Shown here: piece after piece, positions 48,251 to 57,555 of the stretch | Numbering within the stretch: the stretch's first letter is position 1 | Layout of the letters: every line of letters starts with the position of its first letter | Origin: Streptomyces sp. TSRI0107 | GTDB taxonomy: Bacteria > Actinomycetota > Actinomycetes > Streptomycetales > Streptomycetaceae | DNA: 64,000 nucleotides | Assembly: GCF_001905845.1 (NCBI RefSeq) | Contig: NZ_LIVZ01000010.1 | Span: 186,001 to 250,000, forward strand | Direction of reading: 5' to 3' | Notes under the pieces: generated by a model | What the model was told of the DNA's origin: nothing | Databases searched by the model: none | What the model saw: only the letters and a program-made list of their open reading frames with translations | Program-made: the position numbers and the translations under genes

Positions 48251-50554
48251 ATGGCGGGGGAGACGCCGGATCAGGGCGACGGCAGGATCATCAACGGGCG
48301 CTACCGGCTGCTGCGCGCGCTCGGCGCGGGCGGCATGGGTCGGGTATGGCTCGCCCACGACGACGAACTGGCCTGCGATGTCGCGATGAAGGAGATCGCG
48401 CTCTCGGACGCGCCGGCGGACGAGGGCGAGATCGCCCAGCGCATCGCGCGGGCGCGCAGCGAGGCCCGGCACGCGGCCCGGCTGCGCGGGCACGCGCATG
48501 TGGCGACGGTGCACGACGTGGTGGTGCACGAAGGGCTGCCGTGGATCGTCATGGAGTACGTGCCGGACGCGGTCGACCTCCAGGCGGTCGTACGGCGGTC
48601 CGGGCCGCTGCCGCCCGCGCACGTGGCCCGCATCGGGCTGGCCGTGCTGGACGCGCTCGCCGCCGGCCATCGCATCGGCATCCTGCACCGGGACGTGAAG
48701 CCGGCCAACATCCTGCTCGCCCCGGACGCTTCGGGCGACCCCTACGCGCGCGTGCTGCTCACCGACTACGGCATCGCCCTCCGGCCCGAGTCCCGAGAAC
48801 CCCGGCTCACCGCCACCGCCGGCATCCTCGGCACGCCCGGCTACCTCGCCCCGGAGCGGGCCCGCGGCGAGCCGCCCACCCCGGCCGCCGACCTCTTCTC
48901 CCTCGGCGCCACGCTGTACTGGGCGGTCGAGGGCCGCGGCCCCTTCGACCGCAACGGCGAGTACGCCACGCTGACCGCCCTGCTGGGCGAGGAGCCGACA
49001 CCGCCGGCACGGGCCGGGGAACTGGCACCGGTACTTCAGGGACTGCTGGTCAAGGACCCGGTACGCAGGTCGGCACCGGAGACGGTGGCGCGTGGGCTGG
49101 AGTGGGTGGCGGGGCGGGGCACCGGGGCCGGGGACGCCGGTGGGTTCGGCGCCGCGCCGCAGGGATTCGGGCCGCCGCCCGCGGGGTTCGGGGCGGCGGC
49201 GCGAACACCGGGTACGCCGGAGACGCCGGGTGCGGCTGTGACGCCGGGGGCTCCTGGAACTCCAGGAACTCCGGGAACTCCTGGAACTCCGCGAACGCCA
49301 GGGTTGGCCGCTGTGACACCGGGGACTCCAGCACCGGCAGGAACTTCAGGAACTCCAGGAACTTCAGGAACTCCGGGAACTCCGGGAACTCCGGGAACTC
49401 CGGGAGCACCAGCGACTCCAGGCACCTACGGCGCCGCAGTCCCACCCGGCCCCCCGGAGCCCCCGCACACCCCGCAGACCCCGCACACCCCGGCGGGCGC
49501 GCCCGCCGGCTTCGGCACGGGCGGCCCCGCGCTACCGGGCAACCCGTACGCGCAGACGCAGGCCGCGCCGTACGCGGCGGCCTACGCGAGCGGCGGTGCG
49601 GGCCGGCCGCCGTACGGATCCGGCACGAACCTCCCACCCCCGTCCGGCCCCGGCCGCCGCAAGCCCGCCCTCCTCGTCGCCCTCGCCCTGGCCGTCGTCC
49701 TCGTGGTCGGGCTCGGCGGCTGGGCGGCCGTGTCGCTGACCGATGACGACGGACCCGGAAAGAAGGACACGGCCTTAGGGACGTCGCCGTCGGCGAGCCC
49801 CGTCGACGACTCCGCCTCGCCGGCCGGGCCCGTGCTGCCGTACGGGGAGGCGGTCGGGCTGAGCGAGCCGCTGGCGGCCGGGGACTGCGTGAAGGCGGTG
49901 TGGTCCGGGACGCCGTTCGAGTCGGCGCCGAACCTCGGCGTCGTGGACTGCGCCGACGACTGGCCGGACGGTCAGGTCGTGGCCGTCGACACGGCGGCCG
50001 ACCACGCCGACGCCCGCGCCAACGGGGCGCGGCGGTGCGCGGACCAGACCCGCTCGGTCGTCGACGCGCTGCCCGACGCGGGCGGCTACGCCGTCCTGCC
50101 GACCAGGGAGGGCTTCGCCGAGGCCGACGGTGGCACGGCCTGTCTGGTCCTCGGCCGGCACGCCGCGATCGGCGGCGAGGTGGGCCGCTTCCGCGACACC
50201 GGCACCGACCTGTGGGTCGGGCAGATGAGCGTCGGCGACTGCTGGGACTACGAGGAACTGGACGACGGCTACCGGGCCTCGCTCGTCGACTGCGCGGAAC
50301 CGCACACCGACCAGGTCGTCGGCACCGCGCAGGCCCCCGACGGGATGAGCTACGACAAGGGCGGCGACAACGCGACCAAGCTGTGCGGCAACAAGTTCGA
50401 GTCGAGTTGGGCGCCCGGCTCCGAGCGGACCGTGTACGGCTGGATCGCCGACGAGGAGGACTGGGAGCAGGGCTTCACCAAGGTGGTCTGCACGGTGAGC
50501 CGCGCCGACAACGAAAAGACGACCGGAAAGATATCGGCGCCCGGCGCCGTCTGA
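48251..50554 (+). CDS. Transmembrane Ser/Thr protein kinase
   Basis: A 767-residue bacterial eukaryotic-type kinase. The kinase domain is 14-275: GAGGMGRV glycine loop, AMKEI with the ATP Lys, HRDVKPANIL catalytic loop, and TDYG in place of DFG. A low-complexity linker with GTP/GTPGTPG repeats runs about 310-395, then a Gly/Pro region. One membrane helix is at about 470-492. The outer part has pairs of Cys (DCVKAVW, VDCADDW, GDCWDYE, VDCAEPH and others), two septum-like DUF repeats. ATG 48251 has GGGAGGCGG upstream. The ligand is unknown. Confidence 0.92.
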   Translation: MAGETPDQGDGRIINGRYRLLRALGAGGMGRVWLAHDDELACDVAMKEIALSDAPADEGEIAQRIARARSEARHAARLRGHAHVATVHDVVVHEGLPWIVMEYVPDAVDLQAVVRRSGPLPPAHVARIGLAVLDALAAGHRIGILHRDVKPANILLAPDASGDPYARVLLTDYGIALRPESREPRLTATAGILGTPGYLAPERARGEPPTPAADLFSLGATLYWAVEGRGPFDRNGEYATLTALLGEEPTPPARAGELAPVLQGLLVKDPVRRSAPETVARGLEWVAGRGTGAGDAGGFGAAPQGFGPPPAGFGAAARTPGTPETPGAAVTPGAPGTPGTPGTPGTPRTPGLAAVTPGTPAPAGTSGTPGTSGTPGTPGTPGTPGAPATPGTYGAAVPPGPPEPPHTPQTPHTPAGAPAGFGTGGPALPGNPYAQTQAAPYAAAYASGGAGRPPYGSGTNLPPPSGPGRRKPALLVALALAVVLVVGLGGWAAVSLTDDDGPGKKDTALGTSPSASPVDDSASPAGPVLPYGEAVGLSEPLAAGDCVKAVWSGTPFESAPNLGVVDCADDWPDGQVVAVDTAADHADARANGARRCADQTRSVVDALPDAGGYAVLPTREGFAEADGGTACLVLGRHAAIGGEVGRFRDTGTDLWVGQMSVGDCWDYEELDDGYRASLVDCAEPHTDQVVGTAQAPDGMSYDKGGDNATKLCGNKFESSWAPGSERTVYGWIADEEDWEQGFTKVVCTVSRADNEKTTGKISAPGAV
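49248..49420 (+). repeat. GGAACTCC-type tandem repeats in the kinase gene
   Basis: Imperfect 9-bp units (GGAACTCCA/GGAACTCCG) repeat many times and encode runs of Gly-Thr-Pro. The flexible linker lies between kinase domain and membrane helix; its length probably varies between strains. Confidence 0.8.
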
Positions 50555-50684
50555 CCCCCTGCCCGCCCCGCCCGGACCGATCGGCGGTCTCGCGTTCACC
50601 CGGGGTTCGCCTGGCCGCAGCCCGCGCGTGTCAACCTCCCGAGGGCGGGGCACGCGTGGACGTAGAAAAGGGGCACGGGGAGCC

Positions 50685-50882
50685 ATGGAGAGCGGGCCGG
50701 CGATCTTCGCGGGATTGGTGTTCGCCCTGTTCGGGGGCGGACTGCTGGTGTGGATCGGAGTGCGGACGCGGCAGCGGCAGCCCGTCGCCCACGGTGTGAG
50801 TCCGGTCGCATCGGCGGCTCTCGCGAGCGTCGCCGCGGTGCTCGCGCTGGTGGTCGGGGCATGGTGCTTCACACGGGTCTGA
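50685..50882 (+). CDS. Small two-helix membrane protein
   Basis: A 65-residue protein with two hydrophobic helices (about 6-26 and 40-60) linked by a basic loop (RTRQRQP). No domain recognised. ATG 50685 follows ACGGGGAG. It lies between the kinase and topA on the same strand. Confidence 0.75.
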   Translation: MESGPAIFAGLVFALFGGGLLVWIGVRTRQRQPVAHGVSPVASAALASVAAVLALVVGAWCFTRV

Positions 50883-51128
50883 GCACTCCGGAAGGGTTCC
50901 CTCCGCAGTAATCGGGAGATCACGCTCCGGATCGGCCGGAAAACGGCTCTGGGCACTCCGTGCGGCAGGAATGGCGGAAGTCGGGTTACCGTTCGAGTGG
51001 CCGTTGCGGGCTTTTCCCGTTTGACACGGGGGCGGGATGTACCGTCACACTCCGCAGCGTCACCATGACCCGACCCCGGGAACGAAGGCCTGGGGAGGCC
51101 CCAGCGTCGACCGGAGAGAAGAGCGAAG

Positions 51129-54044
51129 TTGTCCCCGACCAGCGAGACCGCACAGGGCGGCCGCCGACTCGTCATCGTCGAGTCGCCTGCCAAGGCGAAG
51201 ACGATCAAGGGCTACCTGGGCCCCGGCTACGTAGTCGAAGCGAGCGTCGGGCACATCCGCGACCTTCCCAACGGCGCCGCGGAGGTGCCGGAGAAGTACA
51301 CCGGCGAAGTCCGCCGCCTCGGTGTGGACGTCGACCATGACTTCCAGCCGATCTATGTGGTCAACGCCGACAAGAAGGCCCAGGTCAAGAAGCTCAAGGA
51401 CCTGCTGAAGGAGTCCGACGAGCTCTACCTCGCCACCGATGAGGACCGCGAGGGCGAGGCCATCGCCTGGCACCTCCAGGAGGTGCTCAAGCCCAAGGTC
51501 CCGGTCAAGCGGATGGTCTTCCACGAGATCACCAAGGCCGCGATCCAGGCCGCCGTGGCCAACCCGCGCCAGCTCAACCAGAAGCTGGTCGACGCCCAGG
51601 AGACCCGCCGCATCCTCGACCGCCTCTACGGCTACGAGGTCTCGCCGGTGCTGTGGAAGAAGGTCATGCCGCGCTTGTCGGCGGGCCGTGTGCAGTCCGT
51701 CGCCACCCGGCTCGTCGTCGAGCGGGAGCGCGAGCGCATGGCGTTCCGCTCCGCCGAGTACTGGGACCTGACCGGCACCTTCGCCACCGGCCGCGCGGGC
51801 GACCCGTCCGACCCGTCGTCGCTGGTCGCCCGGCTGCAGACGGTCGACGGCCGGCGTATCGCGCAGGGCCGCGACTTCGACTCCCTGGGGCAGCTGAAGA
51901 GCGCGAACATCCTCCACCTCGACGAGGCGAACGCCCGCGCGCTCGCCGCCGCGCTGGAGAACACCCGGTTCGCCGTCCGCTCCGTCGAGTCCAAGCCGTA
52001 CCGCCGCTCGCCGTACGCCCCGTTCCGTACGACGACCCTCCAGCAGGAGGCCAGCCGCAAGCTCGGCTTCGGCGCGAAGGCCACGATGCAGATCGCGCAG
52101 AAGCTGTACGAGAACGGCTACATCACGTACATGCGTACGGACTCCACGACGCTGAGCGACACGGCGATCGCCGCCGCCCGCGCCCAGGTCACGCAGCTGT
52201 ACGGCGCCGACTACCTGCCGCCGCAGCCGCGGACGTATGCCGCGAAGGTCAAGAACGCGCAGGAGGCGCACGAGGCGATCCGCCCCTCGGGTGATCGTTT
52301 CCGCACGCCCGCGGAGACCGGTCTGACCGGCGACCAGTTCAAGCTGTACGAGCTGATCTGGAAGCGGACCGTCGCCTCCCAGATGAAGGACGCCACGGGC
52401 AACTCCGTCACCGTCAAGATCGGCGGCACCGCCGCCGACGGGCGGGACGTCGAGTTCAGCGCGTCCGGCAAGACCATCACCTTCCACGGCTTCCTCAAGG
52501 CCTACGTCGAGGGCGCGGACGACCCGAACGCCGAGCTCGACGACCGCGAGCGCCGGCTGCCGCAGGTCGCCGAGGGCGACCCGCTGAGCGCCGAGGAGAT
52601 CACCGCCGACGGCCACGCGACCAAGCCCCCGGCCCGCTACACCGAGGCCTCGCTGGTCAAGGAGCTGGAAGAGCGCGAGATCGGCCGCCCGTCGACGTAC
52701 GCGTCGATCATCGGCACGATCCTCGACCGCGGCTATGTGTTCAAGAAGGGCACGGCGCTCGTGCCGTCCTTCCTGTCCTTCGCCGTGGTCAACCTGCTGG
52801 AGAAGCACTTCGGGCGGCTCGTCGACTACGACTTCACCGCCAAGATGGAGGACGACCTCGACCGCATCGCGCGCGGTGAGGCGCGGGCCGTGCCGTGGCT
52901 GAAGCGGTTCTACTTCGGCGAGGGCACCGTCGAGGGCGTGGCCGCCGACGCCGGCAACGGCGACGGGGACCACCTCGGCGGCCTCAAGGAACTGGTGACC
53001 GACCTGGGCGCGATCGACGCGCGCGAGGTGTCGTCGTTCCCGGTGGGCAACGACATCGTGCTGCGCGTCGGCCGCTACGGGCCGTACATCGAGCGCGGTG
53101 AGAAGGACGCCGAGGGCCACCAGCGGGCCGACATCCCCGCAGACCTGGCGCCCGACGAGCTGTCCGTCGAGCTGGCCGAGGAACTGCTCGCCAAGCCGAG
53201 CGGCGACTTCGAGCTGGGCACCGACCCGGCCACCGGCCACCAGATCGTCGCCAAGGACGGCCGCTACGGCCCGTACGTCACGGAGATCCTCCCCGAGGGC
53301 ACCCCGAAGACCGGCAAGAACGCGGTCAAGCCGCGCACGGCCTCCCTGTTCAAGTCGATGTCGCTGGACACGGTGACCCTCGACGACGCGCTGAAGCTGA
53401 TGTCGCTGCCGCGGACGGTCGGCACCGACGCCGACGGCCAGGAGATCACCGCGCAGAACGGCCGCTACGGCCCGTACCTGAAGAAGGGCACGGACTCTCG
53501 GTCGCTCACGTCCGAGGAGCAGCTCTTCACGATCACGCTGGAGGAGGCGCAGGCGATCTACGCCCAGCCCAAGCAGCGTGGCCGCGCGGCCGCCAAGCCG
53601 CCGCTGAAGGAGCTGGGCACCGACCCGGTCAGCGAGAAGCCGGTCGTGGTGAAGGACGGCCGCTTCGGCCCGTACGTCACCGACGGCGAGACCAACGCGA
53701 CCCTGCGCTCCGGCGACAGCGTCGAGACGATCACGCCCGAGCGTGGCTTCGAGCTGCTCGCCGAGAAGCGGGCGAAGGGCCCCGCCAAGAAGACGGCGAA
53801 GAAGGCGGCCACGAAGAAGACCACGGCCGCCAAGACCACGACCGCGAAGAAGACCGCCGCCAAGAAGACCACGGCGGCGAAGAAGACGACGGCCGCGAAG
53901 AAGACCGCGGCCAAGAAGACGACCGCCACGAAGGCGACCGCCGCGAAGGCGACCGCCACGAAGGCGACCGCCGCGAAGGCGACCGCCACGAAGAAGACGG
54001 CCGCGAAGAAGACCACGGCGTCCAGGACGGCGTCCGAGGACTGA
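51129..54044 (+). CDS. topA: DNA topoisomerase I with a lysine-rich C-terminal tail
   Basis: A 971-residue type IA topoisomerase that relaxes negative supercoils. Toprim domain at about 14-150 (VIVESPAKAKTI). Catalytic Tyr334 lies in ITYMRTDSTTLS. Several topoisomerase C-terminal repeats of the GRYGPY type (HQIVAKDGRYGPYV and others) follow. Residues from about 882 on form KKTAKKAATKK-like repeats. Such lysine tails give processivity in actinobacterial TopA. The start is TTG 51129 (GGAGAG about 12 nt upstream), unusual. The TTGACA at 51021-51026 is a possible -35 element. Confidence 0.96.
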   Translation: MSPTSETAQGGRRLVIVESPAKAKTIKGYLGPGYVVEASVGHIRDLPNGAAEVPEKYTGEVRRLGVDVDHDFQPIYVVNADKKAQVKKLKDLLKESDELYLATDEDREGEAIAWHLQEVLKPKVPVKRMVFHEITKAAIQAAVANPRQLNQKLVDAQETRRILDRLYGYEVSPVLWKKVMPRLSAGRVQSVATRLVVERERERMAFRSAEYWDLTGTFATGRAGDPSDPSSLVARLQTVDGRRIAQGRDFDSLGQLKSANILHLDEANARALAAALENTRFAVRSVESKPYRRSPYAPFRTTTLQQEASRKLGFGAKATMQIAQKLYENGYITYMRTDSTTLSDTAIAAARAQVTQLYGADYLPPQPRTYAAKVKNAQEAHEAIRPSGDRFRTPAETGLTGDQFKLYELIWKRTVASQMKDATGNSVTVKIGGTAADGRDVEFSASGKTITFHGFLKAYVEGADDPNAELDDRERRLPQVAEGDPLSAEEITADGHATKPPARYTEASLVKELEEREIGRPSTYASIIGTILDRGYVFKKGTALVPSFLSFAVVNLLEKHFGRLVDYDFTAKMEDDLDRIARGEARAVPWLKRFYFGEGTVEGVAADAGNGDGDHLGGLKELVTDLGAIDAREVSSFPVGNDIVLRVGRYGPYIERGEKDAEGHQRADIPADLAPDELSVELAEELLAKPSGDFELGTDPATGHQIVAKDGRYGPYVTEILPEGTPKTGKNAVKPRTASLFKSMSLDTVTLDDALKLMSLPRTVGTDADGQEITAQNGRYGPYLKKGTDSRSLTSEEQLFTITLEEAQAIYAQPKQRGRAAAKPPLKELGTDPVSEKPVVVKDGRFGPYVTDGETNATLRSGDSVETITPERGFELLAEKRAKGPAKKTAKKAATKKTTAAKTTTAKKTAAKKTTAAKKTTAAKKTAAKKTTATKATAAKATATKATAAKATATKKTAAKKTTASRTASED

Positions 54045-54053
54045 GCCCCAAGA

Positions 54054-54087
54054 CGAACGCCGGGCGGGTGCCCCCGTCCGGCGTTCG
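54054..54087 (+). terminator. Terminator after topA
   Basis: A 10-bp perfect stem (54054-54063 with 54078-54087) with a GC-rich 14-nt loop that can pair further. Confidence 0.85.
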
Positions 54088-54180
54088 CGAAACCAACGCC
54101 TCGCCACCGTTCGGGTGCCGGGGCGTGCGGGCGTTCGGGCACTGCTCCGGAGTGTCGGCGGGGCCCGATAGGCTGAAAGC

Positions 54181-57100
54181 ATGACGCGAGCCGAGCAGCC
54201 AACGGCCCCTCACCCGGACCCCGACGACGCGCTGGTCGCGGACTCCCGCGAGCGCGCTGTCCGTTCCCTGTTGCGACAGCCGCAGTTGCGGCGCCTGTGG
54301 AGTGCGCACCTGGTGAGCGGGGTCGGTGACGTCCTCGCTCTTCTCGTGCTGGTCCTCCTCGTCCTCCAGACCGCCATCGCCGAGGCCTCCTTCGGCGGCG
54401 GCTACCGGGGCGTGGCGTTCGCAGTGGCGACCGTTTTCGGGGTGCGGATCCTCGCCACCCTGCTCTTCGGCGCGGTGCTCCTCGGCCCGCTCACCTCACT
54501 GACCTCCCAGGACGGCCCGCTCGACCGCCGCTGGACCATGGTCGGCGCGGACGGCCTGCGGGCCGCGCTGCTGATCGTGGCCCCGCTGTGGATCGACTGG
54601 ACGCCGGACGACGCGCTCGCCGTCCTCCTGGTCACCGTCTTCGTCACCGGCGTCGCCGAGCGCTTCTGGACGGTGTGCCGGGAGAGCGCCGCGCCCGCGC
54701 TGCTGCCGGCCCCGCCCCTGGAGGGCGCGACGGTACGGCCGCTGCCGGACCACATGGACGCCCTGCGCCGCCTGGCGCTGCGCACCGCCTTCCTGGCGGT
54801 ACCTGTCGCGGCCGCCGTACTCGTCGCCGCTTCCCTGCTGAACAACCTCCTCGGCGCCGGCATCGCCTGGTTCGCCGAGCACCAGGCGGCCCTCGGCTCG
54901 TACGTCGCGGCCGGGCTGTTCGCCGCCTCGCTGTCCGTGCTGACCTTCCTGGAGCTGCCCGGCACCCGCACCCCCCGCGCGCGGTCGCCGCTCGAGGGCC
55001 TGCGCCGCCCGAAGACCGGCACCGGCGCCGACAAGGGCCGTACCGGCGCGATCCCGCTGCTCGTGCTCGCCTGCGCCGCCGTCGCCGGCGCGGTCGCCGC
55101 CGCCGTCGCCGTGTCCGTGCTGCACGCCAAGGACCTGGGCGGCGGCCCGGTCACCTTCGGCCTGCTGGTGCTCGCGCTGACCGGCGGGGTCGGCATCGGC
55201 ATCCGTACGGCGCCGAAGGTGCTGGTGTCGCTGTCGCGGCGCCGGATGCTGGCGCTGTCGGTCGCCGTCACCGGCGTGGCGCTGCTGGCCGCCGGGCTCG
55301 TCCCGGACGTCACCACCGTGCTGCTGATCACCGCGCTGGCCGGCGTCGCCGCGGGCATGGCCGCCAACACCGGGCACGCGCTGCTCGACCAGGAGACCGA
55401 GGACTTCCGCCGCCCCCGCACCACCGAGCACCTGCACGCCGTCGTCCGGGTCTTCGTCGCGCTCGGCGCGCTGATCGCGCCCCTGGTGGCGGCGCTGATC
55501 GGGCCGCACCGGCTGGAGAGCGGCAAGTTCGTCTTCGCGCACGGCGGGGCGGCTTTCACGCTGATGCTGGTCGGCGCGCTGCTGCTGCCGGTGGCCGCGC
55601 TGGTCCTCGCCAAGCTCGACGACCGCTCCGGCGTGCCGCTGCGGCACGACCTGCGCGACGCGGTGCTCGGCGGCGACGACCCGGTGCAGGCGCCCGCCGC
55701 GACCGGCTTCTTCATCGCCCTGGAGGGCGGCGACGGCGCCGGGAAGTCCACCCAGGCCGAGGCGCTCGCCGAGTGGATCCGGGCCAAGGGGCACGAGGTC
55801 GTGGTGACCCGCGAGCCCGGCGCGACGCCGGTCGGCAAGCGGCTGCGGTCCATCCTGCTCGACGTGTCCAGCGCCGGACTGTCGCACCGCGCGGAGGCGC
55901 TGCTGTACGCCGCCGACCGCGCGGAGCACGTCGACACCGTGGTGCGGCCCGCGCTGGAGCGGGGCGCGGTCGTCATCTCCGACCGGTACATCGACTCGTC
56001 CGTCGCCTACCAGGGCGCCGGCCGCGACCTGTCCCCGACGGAGGTCGCCCGGATCAACCGCTGGGCCACCGACGGTCTCGTCCCGCACCTGACCGTGCTG
56101 CTGGACGTCGCCCCGGAGACCGCGCGCGAGCGGTTCACCGAGGCGCCGGACCGGCTGGAGTCCGAGCCCGCCGAGTTCCACGCGCGCGTGCGGTCCGGGT
56201 TCCTGACGCTGGCCGCGTCCGACCCCGGCCGGTACCTCGTCGTGGACGCCGGGCAGGAGCCCGAGGCCGTCACCACCGTCATCCGGGCCCGGCTCGACCA
56301 GGTGCTGCCGCTGTCCCAGGCCGAGATCGAGGCCCGCGAGGAGGCCCGGCGCAAGGCCGAGGAGGAAGCCCGGCGCAAGGCCGAGGAGGAGGCCGCCCGC
56401 AAGGCCGAGGAGGAGCGCCTGGAGCGCGAGCGCCAGGAGCAGCTGGCCCGGCTGCGCGCCGAGGAGGAGGAGCGCAAGCGGCGCGAGCTGGAGGAGGCCC
56501 AGCGGCGCGAGGCCGAACGGCAGGCGGAGGAGGCCCGGCAGCGGGCCGAGGAAGCCCGTCGCCGGGCCGAGGAGGAGCGGCAGCGGCTGCTCGCCGAGGA
56601 GAAGGCCCGCGCCGAGGAGGAGGCCCGGCGCAAGGCCGAGGAGGAGCGGCGCCGCCGCCAGGAAGAGGAGGAGGCCCGGCTGCGGGCCGAGGCCGAGGCG
56701 CGCCGGGTGGAGAAGCAGCGCAAGGCGGAGGAGGCCCTGCTGCGGGCCGAGGAGGCCCGCCGGGCGGCCGAGCAGGCGGCGGCCGTGGCCCAGGCCGGGC
56801 CGAAGCCGGCCGCGCCCGGGGCTGCCGCGCCCGGCGCCGCCGGGACCGTGGCTCCTTCGGAGGCGCTGACCGTGCCGACGCCGGTCGTGCGGCCGGACGG
56901 GACGCCGGGCGCGAAGTCCGACGGCGAGCCGGCCGGCCGGGCGGGAGCCGCGGACGACGCCACGACGGTACTGCGCCCGGTGCGCGAGGACCGCGCCAAG
57001 GGCCCCGACCCCGACTCCGAGGTGACGGCCGAGCTGCCGCAGCCGCCGACCGCGCCGAACGCGCCGGGTGCCGTGGACGAGACGGCGGTGCTGCCGGCGG

Positions 57101-57441
57101 TGCCCGGGGCGGCCGACGAGACGGCGGTGCTGCCGCCCGTCACCGACGCGGCGGACGAGACCGCGGTGCTGCCCCCGGTGCGGGGCGAGGCCCCCGCGGA
57201 CCGGGTGCCGCAGGGCTTCTTCCGCAAGGAGCCGGACGGGACCGACGACCGTACCCGTACCCGCGAGCTGCCCCAGGTCGACGCCGAGACCGCCGAGGGT
57301 GACGCCCCGCGCCGGCCGCGGTCCGACTGGGCCGAGGAGACCCCGCTGGACGACCTGCCGACGCTGGCGGACGAACTGCTGGGCCCGCGGGAGGACGAGT
57401 ACGGCGACGAGGGACGCCGCGGGCGGAACCGGGGCCGCTGA
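54181..57441 (+). CDS. tmk: MFS-like membrane domain fused to thymidylate kinase and a charged helix
   Basis: A 1086-residue fusion. Residues 30-490 are a 12-helix transporter-like (MFS) domain. From 509 on (GFFIALEGGDGAGKSTQAEA) it is a full dTMP kinase: P-loop at about 516-524, TREPGATPVG with the Arg/Pro dTMP loop, DRYIDSSVAYQG and the LID-type Arg in ERFTEAPDRLE. Residues 710-875 are a continuous Glu/Arg/Lys/Ala coiled or single helix. The last ~200 are disordered with four DETAVLPxV repeats. It should make dTDP from dTMP at the membrane. The same fusion is known in S. coelicolor. Confidence 0.93.
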   Translation: MTRAEQPTAPHPDPDDALVADSRERAVRSLLRQPQLRRLWSAHLVSGVGDVLALLVLVLLVLQTAIAEASFGGGYRGVAFAVATVFGVRILATLLFGAVLLGPLTSLTSQDGPLDRRWTMVGADGLRAALLIVAPLWIDWTPDDALAVLLVTVFVTGVAERFWTVCRESAAPALLPAPPLEGATVRPLPDHMDALRRLALRTAFLAVPVAAAVLVAASLLNNLLGAGIAWFAEHQAALGSYVAAGLFAASLSVLTFLELPGTRTPRARSPLEGLRRPKTGTGADKGRTGAIPLLVLACAAVAGAVAAAVAVSVLHAKDLGGGPVTFGLLVLALTGGVGIGIRTAPKVLVSLSRRRMLALSVAVTGVALLAAGLVPDVTTVLLITALAGVAAGMAANTGHALLDQETEDFRRPRTTEHLHAVVRVFVALGALIAPLVAALIGPHRLESGKFVFAHGGAAFTLMLVGALLLPVAALVLAKLDDRSGVPLRHDLRDAVLGGDDPVQAPAATGFFIALEGGDGAGKSTQAEALAEWIRAKGHEVVVTREPGATPVGKRLRSILLDVSSAGLSHRAEALLYAADRAEHVDTVVRPALERGAVVISDRYIDSSVAYQGAGRDLSPTEVARINRWATDGLVPHLTVLLDVAPETARERFTEAPDRLESEPAEFHARVRSGFLTLAASDPGRYLVVDAGQEPEAVTTVIRARLDQVLPLSQAEIEAREEARRKAEEEARRKAEEEAARKAEEERLERERQEQLARLRAEEEERKRRELEEAQRREAERQAEEARQRAEEARRRAEEERQRLLAEEKARAEEEARRKAEEERRRRQEEEEARLRAEAEARRVEKQRKAEEALLRAEEARRAAEQAAAVAQAGPKPAAPGAAAPGAAGTVAPSEALTVPTPVVRPDGTPGAKSDGEPAGRAGAADDATTVLRPVREDRAKGPDPDSEVTAELPQPPTAPNAPGAVDETAVLPAVPGAADETAVLPPVTDAADETAVLPPVRGEAPADRVPQGFFRKEPDGTDDRTRTRELPQVDAETAEGDAPRRPRSDWAEETPLDDLPTLADELLGPREDEYGDEGRRGRNRGR

Positions 57442-57555
57442 GCCCCGGCCCGGCCCACGGGCGGCGGGCGGAGCCGGCGGGCGCCGCTCGCTGTCAGTGG
57501 GCGCCCCCACAATGGAGGGCGTAACGCGGAATGTGACGGAAGGGCACGGTGGCCC

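Noticed and set aside
53770..54030. Regular short repeats in topA that look like an array
   Set aside because: They are codon repeats for Lys/Ala/Thr, without spacers; not CRISPR. The nth tail (16080-16330) is the same case.
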